From: Coccinella septempunctata
Lineage: Eukaryota > Arthropoda > Insecta > Coleoptera > Coccinellidae
Assembly (NCBI RefSeq): GCF_907165205.1
Contig: NC_058194.1
Location: 28,086,856-28,150,855, forward strand
Direction of reading: 5' to 3'
DNA length: 64,000 bases
Part shown: positions 46,319-57,606 of the stretch, piece after piece
How positions within the stretch are numbered: position 1 is the stretch's first letter
How the letters are laid out: each line of letters starts with the position of its first letter
Notes under the pieces: model-generated
The model's input: only the letters and a program-made list of their open reading frames with translations
The model's database searches: none
Told to the model about the DNA's origin: nothing
Position numbers and translations under genes: made by a program

Positions 46319-47060
46319 AGCCAGGAAAAAGACACTAGATATAAGCTAATTTTTAAGGTGATAGACTGGTTCTTTGCGAATAGAAAAAACTACTTTTCAT
46401 TCATCTACCGTGAACAGTTCAGATTTTATGATTTTTTCTGCGAAGGTCCAAAATTTCTGAACTTCCATCTACCATAACTTGAAAAATAAATTTTTAAAAA
46501 AATATCTGTTTGCATATTCGTGTTCTACGGCCTCGAATCAGGGTACAGTATGAATTTGGTATCGATCGGAGACCAAAAATATTTTTCGAAAAATCGCAAT
46601 TTTTTCCACGCATATGGAAAATTTGATAAAATTTTTGATCTCTCCAATTTCCACTAAAATTGAAGTATTTACTAAATCGAGGGCGTAGATTACGAATATG
46701 CAAACGGAATTTTGCTGAAAGGATTAGTTTTCAAGTTATGGTCGATGGAAAATTGGAAATTTTGGACCTTCGCGGAAAAAATCAGAAAATCGAAGCTTTC
46801 CGTAGTAGGTTAATAAAAATTGATTTTTTCTATTCACAAAAAACGAATCTATCACTAAAAAATCAGCTTATGTCCAGTGCCTTTTTTTCTGGCTGCTACA
46901 GCTCCTCAAAGTAGAACTATTTCTTTCGAAATTTACCATTTCAAGTGATTCTTTTCCCGAAGTAATGATCCTACAGAAAATCTAATTTCATATTCGTGAT
47001 CTACGATTTCGAATCAGTAAATGAAATGACCCTAGTCGATATAGCTAAAAAATTAATTTT
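46319..47060. mobile_element. Second palindromic foldback element, left arm truncated
   Basis: The right arm (46612-47060) is complete relative to the element at 29391-30263. The left arm keeps only its inner 290 bases, beginning CAGCCAGGAAAAAGACACTA. The centre lies at about 46611 (CCACGCATATGG). Shared words with the first locus include TTTTCCATCTACC-type blocks and GGTCGATGGAAAA. The two loci diverge clearly, so they are separate old insertions of one family. Confidence 0.82.
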
Positions 47061-47089
47061 TGTTCGTTCATGAAGCGCGGGTCATTCTT

Positions 47090-47402
47090 TTGAATATAAA
47101 CCTTTATATTTTGCCCGGGTCTTTTCTTTGACTGATTCGATGTCTTAGACTACGAATATGCAATTAGATGTTTCTTAAGATCTGCACTCTGGAAAAAAAA
47201 TAGCTTTTAGTGGAAAAATGGGGAAAAAATTTGTTAACTTTGAGGTGCTTAAGCAGCCAGGAAAAGACATTAGACACAAGCTAATTTTTTTGGTGATAGA
47301 TTGATCTTTTGCGAACAGAAAAACCACACTGCATCTGTCTACCGCGTACAGTTCAGATTTTATGATTTTTTCCGCGAGAGTTCAAAATTTTCGATTTTCT
47401 CC
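47090..47402 (+). repeat. Third arm of the second foldback locus
   Basis: GTCTTTTCTTTGACTGATTC through CAGCCAGGAAAAGACATTAG and GATTTTATGATTTTTTCCGC repeats the left arm in direct orientation, so the order is again left-right-left. Confidence 0.78.
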
Positions 47403-48535
47403 AGAACATCATTTCTGTAGCCTATATCTCACGTTTTGTTATAATATTGATCGTCCAAATATCATCTCCATATGTGACAGTGTTCTCTTAAAACCTTGTG
47501 TCTTGTTCTTTTTCTCAAGTTAACATTTACGCCAGTATAGCTTGTGTCTATTTTATAACTTCGTTTCTTCTTTTTATTGTTTTCTCTGCTTTCATTAGTT
47601 TTTTCCTGCGAAGTAAATGTTGTACCCCGATATTTACTTTTCGTTGTAGACCCTATCACGTTATCCACTCTCCAACAATGTTTTAAACTACCCATAATCC
47701 AATTCTAATGAACATAGGTTATAGTACAAAGAAATAACAAAACCCATATTGCCACAACGCAAACTCCACCATCGATCTCCGAAACCGAGCACATTTTATG
47801 TGCGGGTGCAATAGAATAGACGCAAAAACAGTGGACTGCCGTCGGAATTCCACCAGGAAAAGGCCGCAAAACATCCGTACGGTCGAAAACCGCGCCGGTC
47901 CTAACCGATTCCGGCTAATGCCACATTTAAATTAGCCGTCACTGAAGATAAATGTCCACAAATGAATGGCGGACATAAGAAACCGGACTTTGCCATCGGT
48001 CATCAGATTCCCATTAAAGAATATCCCGGCAAAGCTGTGACATCCAAAACGGGAGCTTTTTTTTCGGTGGGGGGTTTCTATATGAGACATTAATCTGTTA
48101 GGAGTTTCGCGATGCTCCGGCTTTTTCACCGTTTCATCTTGATTATTTTTTTCCGCAAGGATGATGTGCGTCCGAAAAATGTTCGTTTCTTTCCGGGGTG
48201 ATTTATGAGGTGCACATTTGATCCCACAGATCCGCAGAGATGAAAAATAGGTCTACGTTTCTTATAAATATCCAATTGGTGCTCAACACCTACTGCACAA
48301 GCACAATCATCAGAAAATTGGGACATACACAAAATAGACCATATTTAACTGGATGCAGGCTCTTAAGATTATCCACAAATTTCGTTGAATAATTTAGAAA
48401 AAATTTGAGAAGAGAATTGGAAGCTCACGATCTACCACTCCTGAACAAGATCGGTTTCTGACCGTGTCTAACCGTAGAGAGCTTTTGAGTACTTGTCGAA
48501 TCATGCAACAGCTGCTCTTTAACGTTTCTAGTGTT
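47403..48535. other. Unassigned non-coding DNA
   Basis: No domain or RNA gene was recognised. Less AT-rich at 47760-48330. Confidence 0.4.
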
Positions 48536-48538
48536 TTA

Positions 48539-48774
48539 CTGCCAATTCACAATGATGTTAATGGTGATGGTAATGTTAAAAGTGAGCTACGATGTTAACG
48601 CTTAAATAGTAATAAATTCAAGAAATATTTATCATTATCATTAACATTAGGCTTGACATCAACATTGATGTGAACAGTATCGTAGTAGCTCTATTATTTA
48701 TTATTATTTAAGCGTTTACATTGTAGCTCACCGTTAACATTATCATAACCATTAACATCATTGTGAATTGGCAG
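48539..48774. mobile_element. TTA-flanked foldback MITE, about 80-bp inverted repeats
   Basis: The left end CTGCCAATTCACAATGATGT and the right end are inverted repeats for about 80 bases, including GTGAGCTAC and CGCTTAAATA. TTA lies on both sides (48536-48538 and 48775-48777). The arms are rich in degenerate GTTAATG/GGTAATG words. A 3-bp TTA duplication suggests the PIF/Harbinger superfamily, known for TWA targets. No transposase is present, so the assignment rests on the flanks only. Confidence 0.75.
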
Positions 48775-48777
48775 TTA

Positions 48778-49604
48778 GTTTCGACTGAAGCGGTTCGTCG
48801 ATGACTTGGAGACGTTAATCTACATTCTCGACGACGTTTTTTAAAGATTCCACCAACTAGAAATCCTATGAAAGCTCGATTAGATATCTGAAACAATTTG
48901 ATGAAACACGAGATGGGACACATATCACATGTCGAGATTGAAAGGGATACCATGAGCTTAGCAGATATCATCACTTCAAAGCTTGAAGACTACGAGAAGG
49001 TTTTTTATTTTATTCTTTCCAGACAGCAGTTGAATATGCAAAATGATTAGCATACATTTTCCGCGCCGAACCATCAACACCACCTAACCGAATAAAACCC
49101 ATCCCAGAAAAACCCCATCGGAATCATGCAACCGCTCCCGTTCGGCACGAAAAATGCAAGTTTTTCAATGGGACACGACAGAAACCGAGGCAAGAATCCA
49201 TTTCCGCTTCTCATTTGGGAGTTCTTCACGTATAATTGCGATGAAAATACGTCCTACCCCGAAGTAATTCCCTTATCGATTCGCAGACAACACAAAGCAT
49301 AACGTGAAATAACGGAAACGTATTAGAGTTCATGTGCCGGCGTTAATCTGATTACCGATCCAATTTCGGCTGTTAATGTTTCAGCGATTTATTCACGTAT
49401 CTCCTCCGTTCTGGAGGCCGTGCGTGCGTTTCAACAAATTAGTTTCCTGCTCATATGCATATCTTTCGATCGGCGAAAATTCAATTCAGTTGTCGGGGAA
49501 TGGCTGTTAACATTTCTTCGGTCGCTATTGCGTTTGTTGCCCAGTCATTTCGTACACAAAAACTGGGAAAAGCATTGACGTGCACACAATCATAGCAAGC
49601 TACT
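48778..49604. other. Unassigned non-coding DNA
   Basis: Nothing was recognised. Less AT-rich at 49040-49530. Confidence 0.4.
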
Positions 49605-50250
49605 CTCCAAATTGAGTTAGAGTCACACCATTGAAATTTGTGAGAGCTTATCTGGAAAATCGTAAACAGATTGTGGACTTAAATGGGAGCGTGTCATCTA
49701 TGAGAGAAATCACGTCAGGAGTACCTCAAGGATCAATACTTGGACCCATTTTATTCCTCACTTATATCGACGACCTTGTGGATAACTTGACGATGGATGA
49801 AGAGACGCTTTTGGCTGATGATGTTTCATTCTTAAACAGAGCAAAGATGAGAAGCTACTACGATAAAAGTCGGGAAATTCGATGGAAGGAGCTGTTCAGT
49901 GATCCAACAGCAATGACTTGGAAGTAACTACAGACAAAACGCAGGAACTGGTAATAACCAGTTCATTTTCATTCAATTTCACAATATCGAGAATGTAAAC
50001 CTACTGGGACTAGCAATCGGTGGAAATTTTATATGGACACAACATGTTAATGAATTGTGCACCAAGCTTTGGACAGCAATATTCGCCGTAAAACAGATAA
50101 AGAACTTATTCACTGAAAGAGAAGCACATTTCACATATTATACACAATTCCATGGAAGAATGATTTACGGTATGATCCTATGGGGGGTCTCCAGATGCTG
50201 ACAGGGTATAAAGCAAAAGTGTGCCTTAAGGGTGATGATTGGAGTTGATC
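49605..50250 (+). pseudogene. Family B reverse-transcriptase fragment (jockey-like)
   Basis: Begins with VRVTPLKFVRAYLENRKQ, continues with SGVPQGSILGPILFLTYIDD, and has the catalytic motif as LADDVSFL, where the usual aromatic residue of YADD is alanine-preceding leucine. After a frameshift the later parts read TTDKTQELVITSS, LLGLAIGGNFIWTQHVNELC and MIYGMILWGVSRC. These are the expected order of blocks 4 to 7 of a non-LTR reverse transcriptase. The upstream endonuclease part is missing. The frame ends where the family A fragment begins. Confidence 0.85.
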
Positions 50251-51247
50251 GGATGCTTTACGTAATATACGTTCATGATATCCCGAAGAATGCTAGAAAT
50301 ATGCTCACCTTGTATGCAGATGACACAGGCATAGCGTTCAGACATCGACGCCCAGAGATCATACACCAGAGACTGCAGGAAACCATAGATGAATTACTCA
50401 AATGGTGCATCAAATGGAAAATCCAAATCAATGGAAGGAAGACTCAAGCAATATTACTGCAAAAGAGAAGATTGAGGATGCAAGAAAACCTTGAAATTGA
50501 TGGAGAAGAGGTTGAATGGGAAAATGAAGCAACATATCTAGGGGTGAAGCTTGACAGAGGACTAACATGGAAAGACCACATCAAATGTGCAGTTGATAAA
50601 ACAAAAGCCGCAATGAGTAGACTTTATCCACTCATAGGCAGAAGAAGTCATATGAATAAGAACATCAAGTTGACGATGATTAAAACTATCGCGCGACCAC
50701 AACACACATATGGGTCGGCGGCATGGGGCTCCGCAGCCAAGACCCACATCAAGAGAATACAGGCCGCTGAGAATAAATTCCTTAGAATGGCGATGGATAT
50801 ATCCTCATTTTTTAGGAACCAACAAATCTACAAGGACTTGGAATGGGAACCAGTTACAGAATTTATGAAGAAAAAGGCCAAACAACATCCAAATGAGGAA
50901 CTACGAAGATCAGTCGACTACGATCCAACAGAAGAAGCTAAAAGGTCGAGAACCTACCACCGAAGACCGAGAGATCAGTTAAGGATTTAAATGTAACCAA
51001 AAAAGAACTTAACCTCTAAAAAATATAGGCAGCATACAACTATCAACACGACTATGATCGTGTGAGAGTCCAGAAACCATAAAAGTCAACTGGTTAATAG
51101 GCAAAATGCCTGGAACCCATGAAGAAGCAGTTTAGGGTTTTTAGTGGGTCTCGAGCACAAGAGAGTGAGAATCCCCACACTTGTTTCCCCTCAGGAGAGG
51201 GTGTGTTCGTCTGTCTTGCAGACTTTCCCCAGCTACATAAAAAAAAA
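50251..51247 (+). pseudogene. Family A non-LTR retrotransposon, 5'-truncated, copy 3 (longest)
   Basis: The longest open frame in the window (252 codons from 50232, of which the first few belong to family B). It starts within the reverse transcriptase at YVIYVHDIPKNARNMLTL and contains the intact catalytic YADDTG (about 50312). The complete C-terminal region follows: IDELLKWCIKWKIQINGRK, EATYLGVKLDRGLTWKDHIK, LYPLIGRRSHMNKNIKL, ending RRPRDQLRI. It is followed by the 3' untranslated region with the CCCTC...GAGGG hairpin and an A run at 51239-51247. The frame is unbroken, but the endonuclease and the first half of the reverse transcriptase are absent, so it is inactive. It is the youngest-looking of the three copies. 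Confidence 0.92.
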
Positions 51248-52673
51248 TGATCAGATGACCAGCTGCTGGCCTTCCTTCGAGAGTTATGGCATAATCACAG
51301 CTCCGAGCTGTTATATTCTCGAGTGCCTCCTGTATATTCATAGAAATAAGAATACTCTTCTGAAACACTCCGCTATACACTATCACCAAACAAGATCTAA
51401 AGACAAATTCATAATACTCAAACATCCATTGAAGAGGACGAAGAATAACCACATTTGTGGTGAGGCTTTCAAGAGGATGGTCAAGTACCTGCTTGCCAAG
51501 AATGCCTCTACTCAATGGATGAGTTTAAGTCTCATCAGATCTAGTCTGTCACATTGTATGTCTATGTGGAGCAGGCAGATGCACATAAGATCTTTCCAGG
51601 ATAATAAATTCGATACAAAATGCTGAAAATTATCGAATTGACAGAAGGCAAATCTTTCCATATGAACTCTACCTTTGCTAAATAGTAAATTTTTTTTCCT
51701 GCGACCTTTAAGGTCTATTGTGTCCCCCAACAGCGTTCTTTTTGCTGATACTCATGGCTACCAGAGTAGGAAACAACTTGAAAATATTCCCCATATTCTA
51801 AAAAAGACGCGGAGAAAGAAAATCCGTAAAATATGCCTTAACGCTCGAACAAACATCCCAGAATCCAAATTCTCAGAACTTCATCCGATATCCACGGGCG
51901 TAATCGATAGGTCCTTTGTGCGTCCAAATTATAATTTCCGAGAGAAATCGGAAACCTTACTCCATATTCGTTGTCGTTAACTCGATCGACTCGCCGAATC
52001 AGAAAAATAATTACGTTTCGAGGACGTTGGAGCGTAGAGTCGACCTTTCGAGAATTAGAGTGGATCCTCTGAAACGCCGCCGCGTTCTCGATCAGCTGTG
52101 AAACTTTGAATAAGTCCGTTCGAAAATTGGCCCGCAGCCCCTCGGGGGTTTTCGAACTTGGCACGTCGATGAGTTCTGGGATGTTGTCTTCGAGATTGAG
52201 TTTGGAAATTGGGGGTTTCCAGTGTGATCCGAGTCATTCCTTGGGTTTCTCGATGTTCGGAATGAGGGCACAAGGATCGTTTGAGATTCAGACTTCGTTT
52301 AGCAAATAACAGATAGTAATGAAACAATGATAACGCCTCAACTGGAGACAATGAAGCAATTATAAGAATTAATTCTGATGCGTACCACCAGCTAATATGA
52401 ATATTAATAAGTGTTACGATCTGAACCGAACTAGCCAATTTGTCATCGTTAGGACAACGAAAGGGAGGACGCTTCACCGAAAAAGATTAGATATTGACCT
52501 CATTTGACCATAATTAAATATCGGTAGTAGTTTCTGAGTATTATCGAGTCGTACTTGAACGCCATCTAGTAGAGGGAGTCCGGGAGACTTGCTCAGGTAT
52601 AAGACTTGAACCACATCAAATATTTCAATTCAAATTTCGCGCTACCAATATCGTGAATAGCTTGCGACATAAA
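51248..52673. other. Unassigned DNA with one possible retroelement tail
   Basis: On the minus strand at about 51690-51735, ACACAATAGACCTTAAAGGTCGC resembles the GCCCAATAGACCTTAAGGTCGC segment near 61650, which follows an RNase H-type non-LTR remnant. It may be an isolated 3' end. A GGGAGTCCGGGAGACTTG word near 52576 recurs as GGGAGTGCGGGAGACTTG near 53862. The frames at 51675-52477 overlap and lack domains. Confidence 0.4.
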
Positions 52674-53600
52674 GTCATTCGGGGCAACTGTGCGCACTTT
52701 TGCCTTTCAAGCCATACCCTGTTTCAAATGTTGAAGCTAGAAAAATTGAAACATATTAATAAGATAGAGAATTTTCTAATCTATAAGAAAACATCAAAAA
52801 GCAAACAAACAAAAACGTTTTCTATCCGCAAAAAAGAATTTAATAGAGAAAGTCGGAGTGCGCTCACATGCCCTGTACTGCGGGTAAATGTGCGCACCCT
52901 CACGGGGTAAGTGAACGCAGTGCTTAGTGAACCACACAATCAAAACAAATTACAAAATAATTTCATCAAAATGTTACAATATTAGAGAAATGCTGCTTAT
53001 TGTCAATACAGAAGCGCCTTTTTACAAGCAGTGCATTATTGTTCGTGCCACAATTCTTGGTGAACACAACACTTGATACATTCCCCTGTTAGGGGCTCTT
53101 CATATTTTTCTGAACAAATAGGACAATATTGATCGAGTCTTAACCAAGAAAATCAACAATGTCATAATTTATTCCTCACTGAACTAATGCCCATATAATG
53201 AATCTATGCGCACACTTACCCGCGCACACTTTCCCCAGTAAGCCAAAATTTGAATTGACGTTCTTATAGAGTTGAGCAGCTAAGAGAACCTAAAATTTTT
53301 TATTATATATTTAGATTAATATGCCCATGATCGAATAAAATATTGTTTAACACTGAGGGACTCGGAACTTGGACCTGGCAGAATGTGCAGTGATGCTAAA
53401 AATGAACAAGAAAACTAGTGAATTTGATTGATTGCAAATAAAAAGTTAACGAAACGTGGCACCGCGCACTCCTATGAAAAACTAATATTGCGATTCTGCG
53501 CCCTTACTTGACCCAAATGAACCCCTCTTTCATACATTGCATAGTCGAGATATACGCACTGCGCACACTTACCCACTGCGCTCAGTTACCCCGAATGACT
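52674..53600. mobile_element. Inverted-repeat element with TGCGCAC subterminal motifs
   Basis: The left end AGTCATTCGGGGCAACTGTG and the right end (reverse-complemented AGTCATTCGGGGTAACTGAG) are inverted repeats of about 25 bases. The 927-bp element carries many subterminal copies of GTGCGCAC, GTAAATGTGCGCA and AAGTGTGCGCA in both orientations (for example near 52690, 52890, 53210 and 53560). It has no intact coding frame. Repeated subterminal words of this kind are typical transposase-binding sites of DNA elements. The flanking duplication could not be settled. Confidence 0.75.
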
Positions 53601-55533
53601 CTACTCGTAACAAGGCACAACCAGTAGCGGCTCCATTTTGGCCGCCATCAGAATAGTATGGGAATGAGAGGGTTGTACTTTTGTTGTTAGAAAGTAAGAA
53701 ATTGAGTAATTTTTGTTTGTTACACTGTTTGACAAGTTCAATGGGTGCGTGATGTTATTTAGTTTTATTGCTTTCATTGATTAATATTGTTTCGCAAACG
53801 ATGAGACTTTTTAATAATACTTGTAAAGGTTTCAAGAAAACATCTGTTGAATAGACTAAAAGGGAGTGCGGGAGACTTGACCCATGCTATGGTGGGGAGA
53901 CATAATCAGTGGTCAAAGTTTCCCCCACTTAGCTCAGATAATTGTTTGCTTCAAAAGTAGAAAATTGAATAATAGAAATGAATTTAAAAAAAAAAAGGTT
54001 CAAAGAAGTGAAAAACATCTCGGAAATAAGGCAGAGTGACTCTGAAATGGAAAATATGTCTTTCAGACGCTGATACATCTGATGATGAAAACCTCGACAT
54101 AGACCATCGTAGGTCATTGGAAATTGTTTTCTTTCAATGTTTTTCCTGTTAAACAAACTTATAGTCAAGTATCTCTCGCCCTCTGTTCAACTCTCCAATG
54201 GGTTAGGGAGACATAAGCCAACTTCGATTCCTATAAAAAGAATTGCTGTACTCAAAATGTTCATCTCACCATCAATCTACTATTATCTATCGTTACCTAT
54301 TTGGGCATGATATCTTCACGCAAAAAAATGAATTGCTACCATTTACAGGTAACTGTAGTGGTCTCAGAGTAAAAAGAAGTTCAACTCTCCCGGACTTCCC
54401 ATATGAAATGAGATCTGAATATAATACTTCGAAGCTACTACTGGTATTTCATCAGGGTTCATCAATTCCAAGCGATTTCCATCGGAGAAGGAGTTGTGTT
54501 GCTCTGACGAGGTCAAATGAGACCCAAACCGTGGTCAGCATCTACTCTTCTTGTGTGGAACGTTCGTTTTACTGACAATGACAAATAGGCTAGTTATGCA
54601 TAGTGTTTCCGGATTCGGTTCGTTTATATCACAATGATTATTCACAAAAGCAGAAGAGTCTTTACCGGAGTGCTGGCAGTCGAAAACTAACAGCGCGTAG
54701 ATGAAGATTGTAGATTCAAGAGAAGTTTTCAGATTCCCCAGAATCAATGGATTCAGAGGAAGCCTTTAATTCAGTCTCACGATCTGAAAATAAAATACTC
54801 AAGATTTATTCATCCCGCGTCCCGATTGAAAAAAAAAATGGCAAAAAGGGCGAGAAAACATACGGCCCAGGCATGAAATTACCATTCCTCATCCGTCCGA
54901 AGAAAATTAGAAGATTACATTTTAATTATACCCCGTGATTTTCCGGCGACTTGAATGGCCCTCGTGCTGAGATTTTGATTTAGTTCCCGGTTTTTGTCCG
55001 ATCCCTGCCGGCTGGGGGGGGGGGGGGGGGGGGCAAACACCGAAAGTTCCGGATTGAACTGTCGTCGTGGGCGACTTGAACATTCAGTCCGGGGCGATTA
55101 CTTTTTCCGAAAGTCTAATTGAAACCAACTTGGCGGAGTGTACAGTGCGGGGTGTTGAGATAGGACCGGGTCAGAGGGGATCACTGCGATGTGACAGACA
55201 GGCTTTTCAGGATCTTGCGAAAGGGGACCGGAAGTGAATTGGGAGCATTCAGGCACATTTTTGGTTCATATGAAACGAAATTTCAAGTCTCTTGGTGATC
55301 TATTCTCGGATTTTTGCCCCAAAGTATCGATTTTCCCTGGTAATTTGAATTTACACCAATGTTTTTGATATAAATCCCCACCGATTTACAGATGTACTGG
55401 TTCTTTCAATCAAAAAATGACTCAAATTATGTTCCATTCAATGAAGGAATGAATACTTGATCATCATCCTGCGTATGAATTTTTGAATATCTACACTGCT
55501 CGATCAGTAGGTACTATCTTTTATACGGGGATA
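53601..55533. other. Unassigned DNA
   Basis: Short frames at 53929-54168, 54243-54575 and 54747-54938 have no domain. The word CTCTGACGAGGTC occurs both here (about 54504) and near 2027, together with a nearby TGGTCAGCATCTACTCTTC shared by both places. A run of G lies at 55014-55033. Confidence 0.4.
55014..55033 (+). repeat. Homopolymer run of 20 G
   Basis: Uninterrupted G tract preceded by GGCT and followed by CAAAC. The true length may differ because such tracts are prone to sequencing and replication slippage. Confidence 0.85.
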
Positions 55534-55535
55534 TA

Positions 55536-56524
55536 TTGAAAAATTCTTAGCCTTCTATAGAACCAAACCAAATTTCAATGTCAAAATATTTTATTACTCA
55601 ACATATTATCCTCTTAATTGGATACATTTATTACAGCGAACCTGCAACGTCTCTAGACCTTTCAAAAAAACTGTTTCTTCTTGCTCTTCAAACCAGACCT
55701 CCACAGCTGTTATTACCTCCTCGTTGGAAGAAAATTTACGACCTTTTAAACTTTTTTTCAGTTGAGGAAAGAGATAATAGTCGGATGGAGCCAAATCTAG
55801 TGAGTAAGGGGGAAGTTCTAGTAATTCAAACCCTAAATCAATAACTTTTTGCATGGCAACATGAGATTTGTGTGCAGGGGCGTCGTCCTGCAAAAACAAA
55901 ACATCTCTGGATAGCTTTCCGCGTCTTTTCTCTTTAATTTTTTCCCGCAGAGTGGTCAGTTATGTCGAATAGTAATCTCCGGTTATTGTTCTACCCTTAT
56001 CAAAAAAATCAATCATGATTACTCCATGGCAATCCCAAAAAACTGAAGCAAGAACTTCTCTAGCAGATTTTTGGACACGAAACTTCTTAGGTCTTGGAGA
56101 ACCAGAGTGTCGCCATTCTATCGATTGTTGCTTTGTTTCTGGATCGTAGAAATGTACCCAAGTCTCATCCATAGTAACAATTCGGTTTAAGAAGTTTACA
56201 TCGTTTTCAAATCTAGCACAGATCGAACGCGATGCTTCTACCCTTGCACGCTTTTGGTCAACCTTCAAACATTTGGGGATCCATTTTGCAGAAATTTTTC
56301 TCATGTCCAAATTGACGTGAACTATGTGATGAACGCGTCCGTATAAAATATTCAGTGCTTCAGATATCCGTTGTAGCCCAATTCGACGGTCTGATAAAAT
56401 ACTGTCATGTAGCGATATTTTCGGGGACTGAGACAGAAACTGGCCTTCTCGATCGGTCATCATCTTCAATGGAAAATTTATGCATGGAACTGGTCTAGGC
56501 TAACTAGATATCAATATATCTTCG
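55536..56524 (-). mobile_element. mariner transposon copy 3, N-terminus deleted
   Basis: Minus-strand element with its 3' end starting CGGGGATATATTGAAAAATT and its 5' end, reverse-complemented, starting CGAAGATATATTGATATC. The two are imperfect inverted repeats and TA flanks the left side. The catalytic domain is the best preserved of the three: TMDETWVHFYDPETKQQS, MIDFFDKG and YSLDLAPSDYYLF supply the three catalytic aspartates of a DD34D mariner. One stop follows DYYST. A deletion joins the region around DDDR directly to the 5' untranslated part and removes most of the helix-turn-helix domain. Inactive. Confidence 0.93.
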
Positions 56525-56526
56525 TG

Positions 56527-57337
56527 TGCATTGTGGATTTTCGTAGCAATATCACAATAACCTGTTTTTGATGAAAGAAAAAACTTGCTCCCCTATGATT
56601 TCCTAACCCAACCGAACCGCAAAATTCCCATCTCTGCCAAAAAGGAGATTCCCAGTGTATTAATACTTCAGTATACACCCGGAGGCGAATAAGTCCATCT
56701 AAAACCCCTTGTTCTCGCCCTTGTTCCGACAGTGAGCACGCGAGAAAGCCAAACCGCTCCTATATCTAATTTAGAATACACAATAAACCAAGTTTATTCC
56801 TTGATAATATGCTAAAATCCCCACGTCTGCTGCCGGAGTCGCTGCTACAAGCAGCAGGTGGACCTGGGGGGGCGACAGGGAAACGACGACATGAAATTTG
56901 AATGGCGCGCGGGCAAGGCGTCGCGGCGCACTGCCAAAAAATTCATGGTTTGCAAATTACATGAGCGCCGCCGAATGCGGGGTAAAGTATTTTATTTCGG
57001 ACGCTTTATCGCGATCAAATGTTAAGGGGTTCTCTTTAGGTGGTCGTCAATATTTCGTAGACATTGGTTATTCGGCTCTAGGGCGCGTTTTTGGTCCATC
57101 TGGCCAGCCTCCGACAAGATGAATAATACAGAGCGAGGCAAAGCCGATTGACGAAATTCGAGGAGTAGGTAATTGCTCTTTCATCGGTTGGGGCAGGTAG
57201 GTGTTGAGGGACTCTTTCTGTTCTTTATGGTCTTTCAAACAATTGATAGAATCGGAGGTATGTGTAACCCTCTCCAAGTCCTACAAAAATAGTAGGTTTA
57301 AGGTAAGTGTGAATGTTGTTCTCACCAATATAATGAG
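56527..57337. other. Unassigned DNA
   Basis: A less AT-rich stretch at 56580-57130 contains overlapping frames (56898-57122 plus, 57068-57277 minus) with no family signature. Confidence 0.4.
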
Positions 57338-57606
57338 TTGATAGGTAATTATTTCCCTAGGTTTTCCCTGGTTCTTGAGTGGACTTGATTAACAAGTAGC
57401 AATTTGATCACTAAAATAAGATTTCTGTATATCCATTTATTTATTACCACTCCTCTACAACTGTCACAAAAAGCCAATGTCACGCATGCGTCCCCAGCTC
57501 TCGAGCGAAACTTGCTTGATCCGTTACTCTCACTCCAAGCTGTCTAGCGGGATCACTGCGACTTCATTGTTGCCATTTACTGATAGGTAATTATTTCCAT
57601 AGGTTT
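57338..57606. repeat. Pair of 26-base direct repeats around a 216-bp unit
   Basis: TGATAGGTAATTATTTCCCT at 57338 and TGATAGGTAATTATTTCCAT at about 57581 continue as AGGTTT in both. On the minus strand the unit between them holds AATAAATAAA and GTGACAGTTG. It could be a short insertion flanked by long target duplications, two units of a dimer, or a retroelement long terminal repeat remnant. Confidence 0.6.

Noticed and set aside
46660..46914. 84-codon frame within the second foldback element, similar to that at 29810-30010
   Set aside because: Similarity follows from the shared palindromic DNA; the frames contain no domain and are not preserved end to end.
52055..52477. 140-codon minus-strand frame
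   Set aside because: Overlaps frames on the other strand and has no domain; a shadow is more likely.
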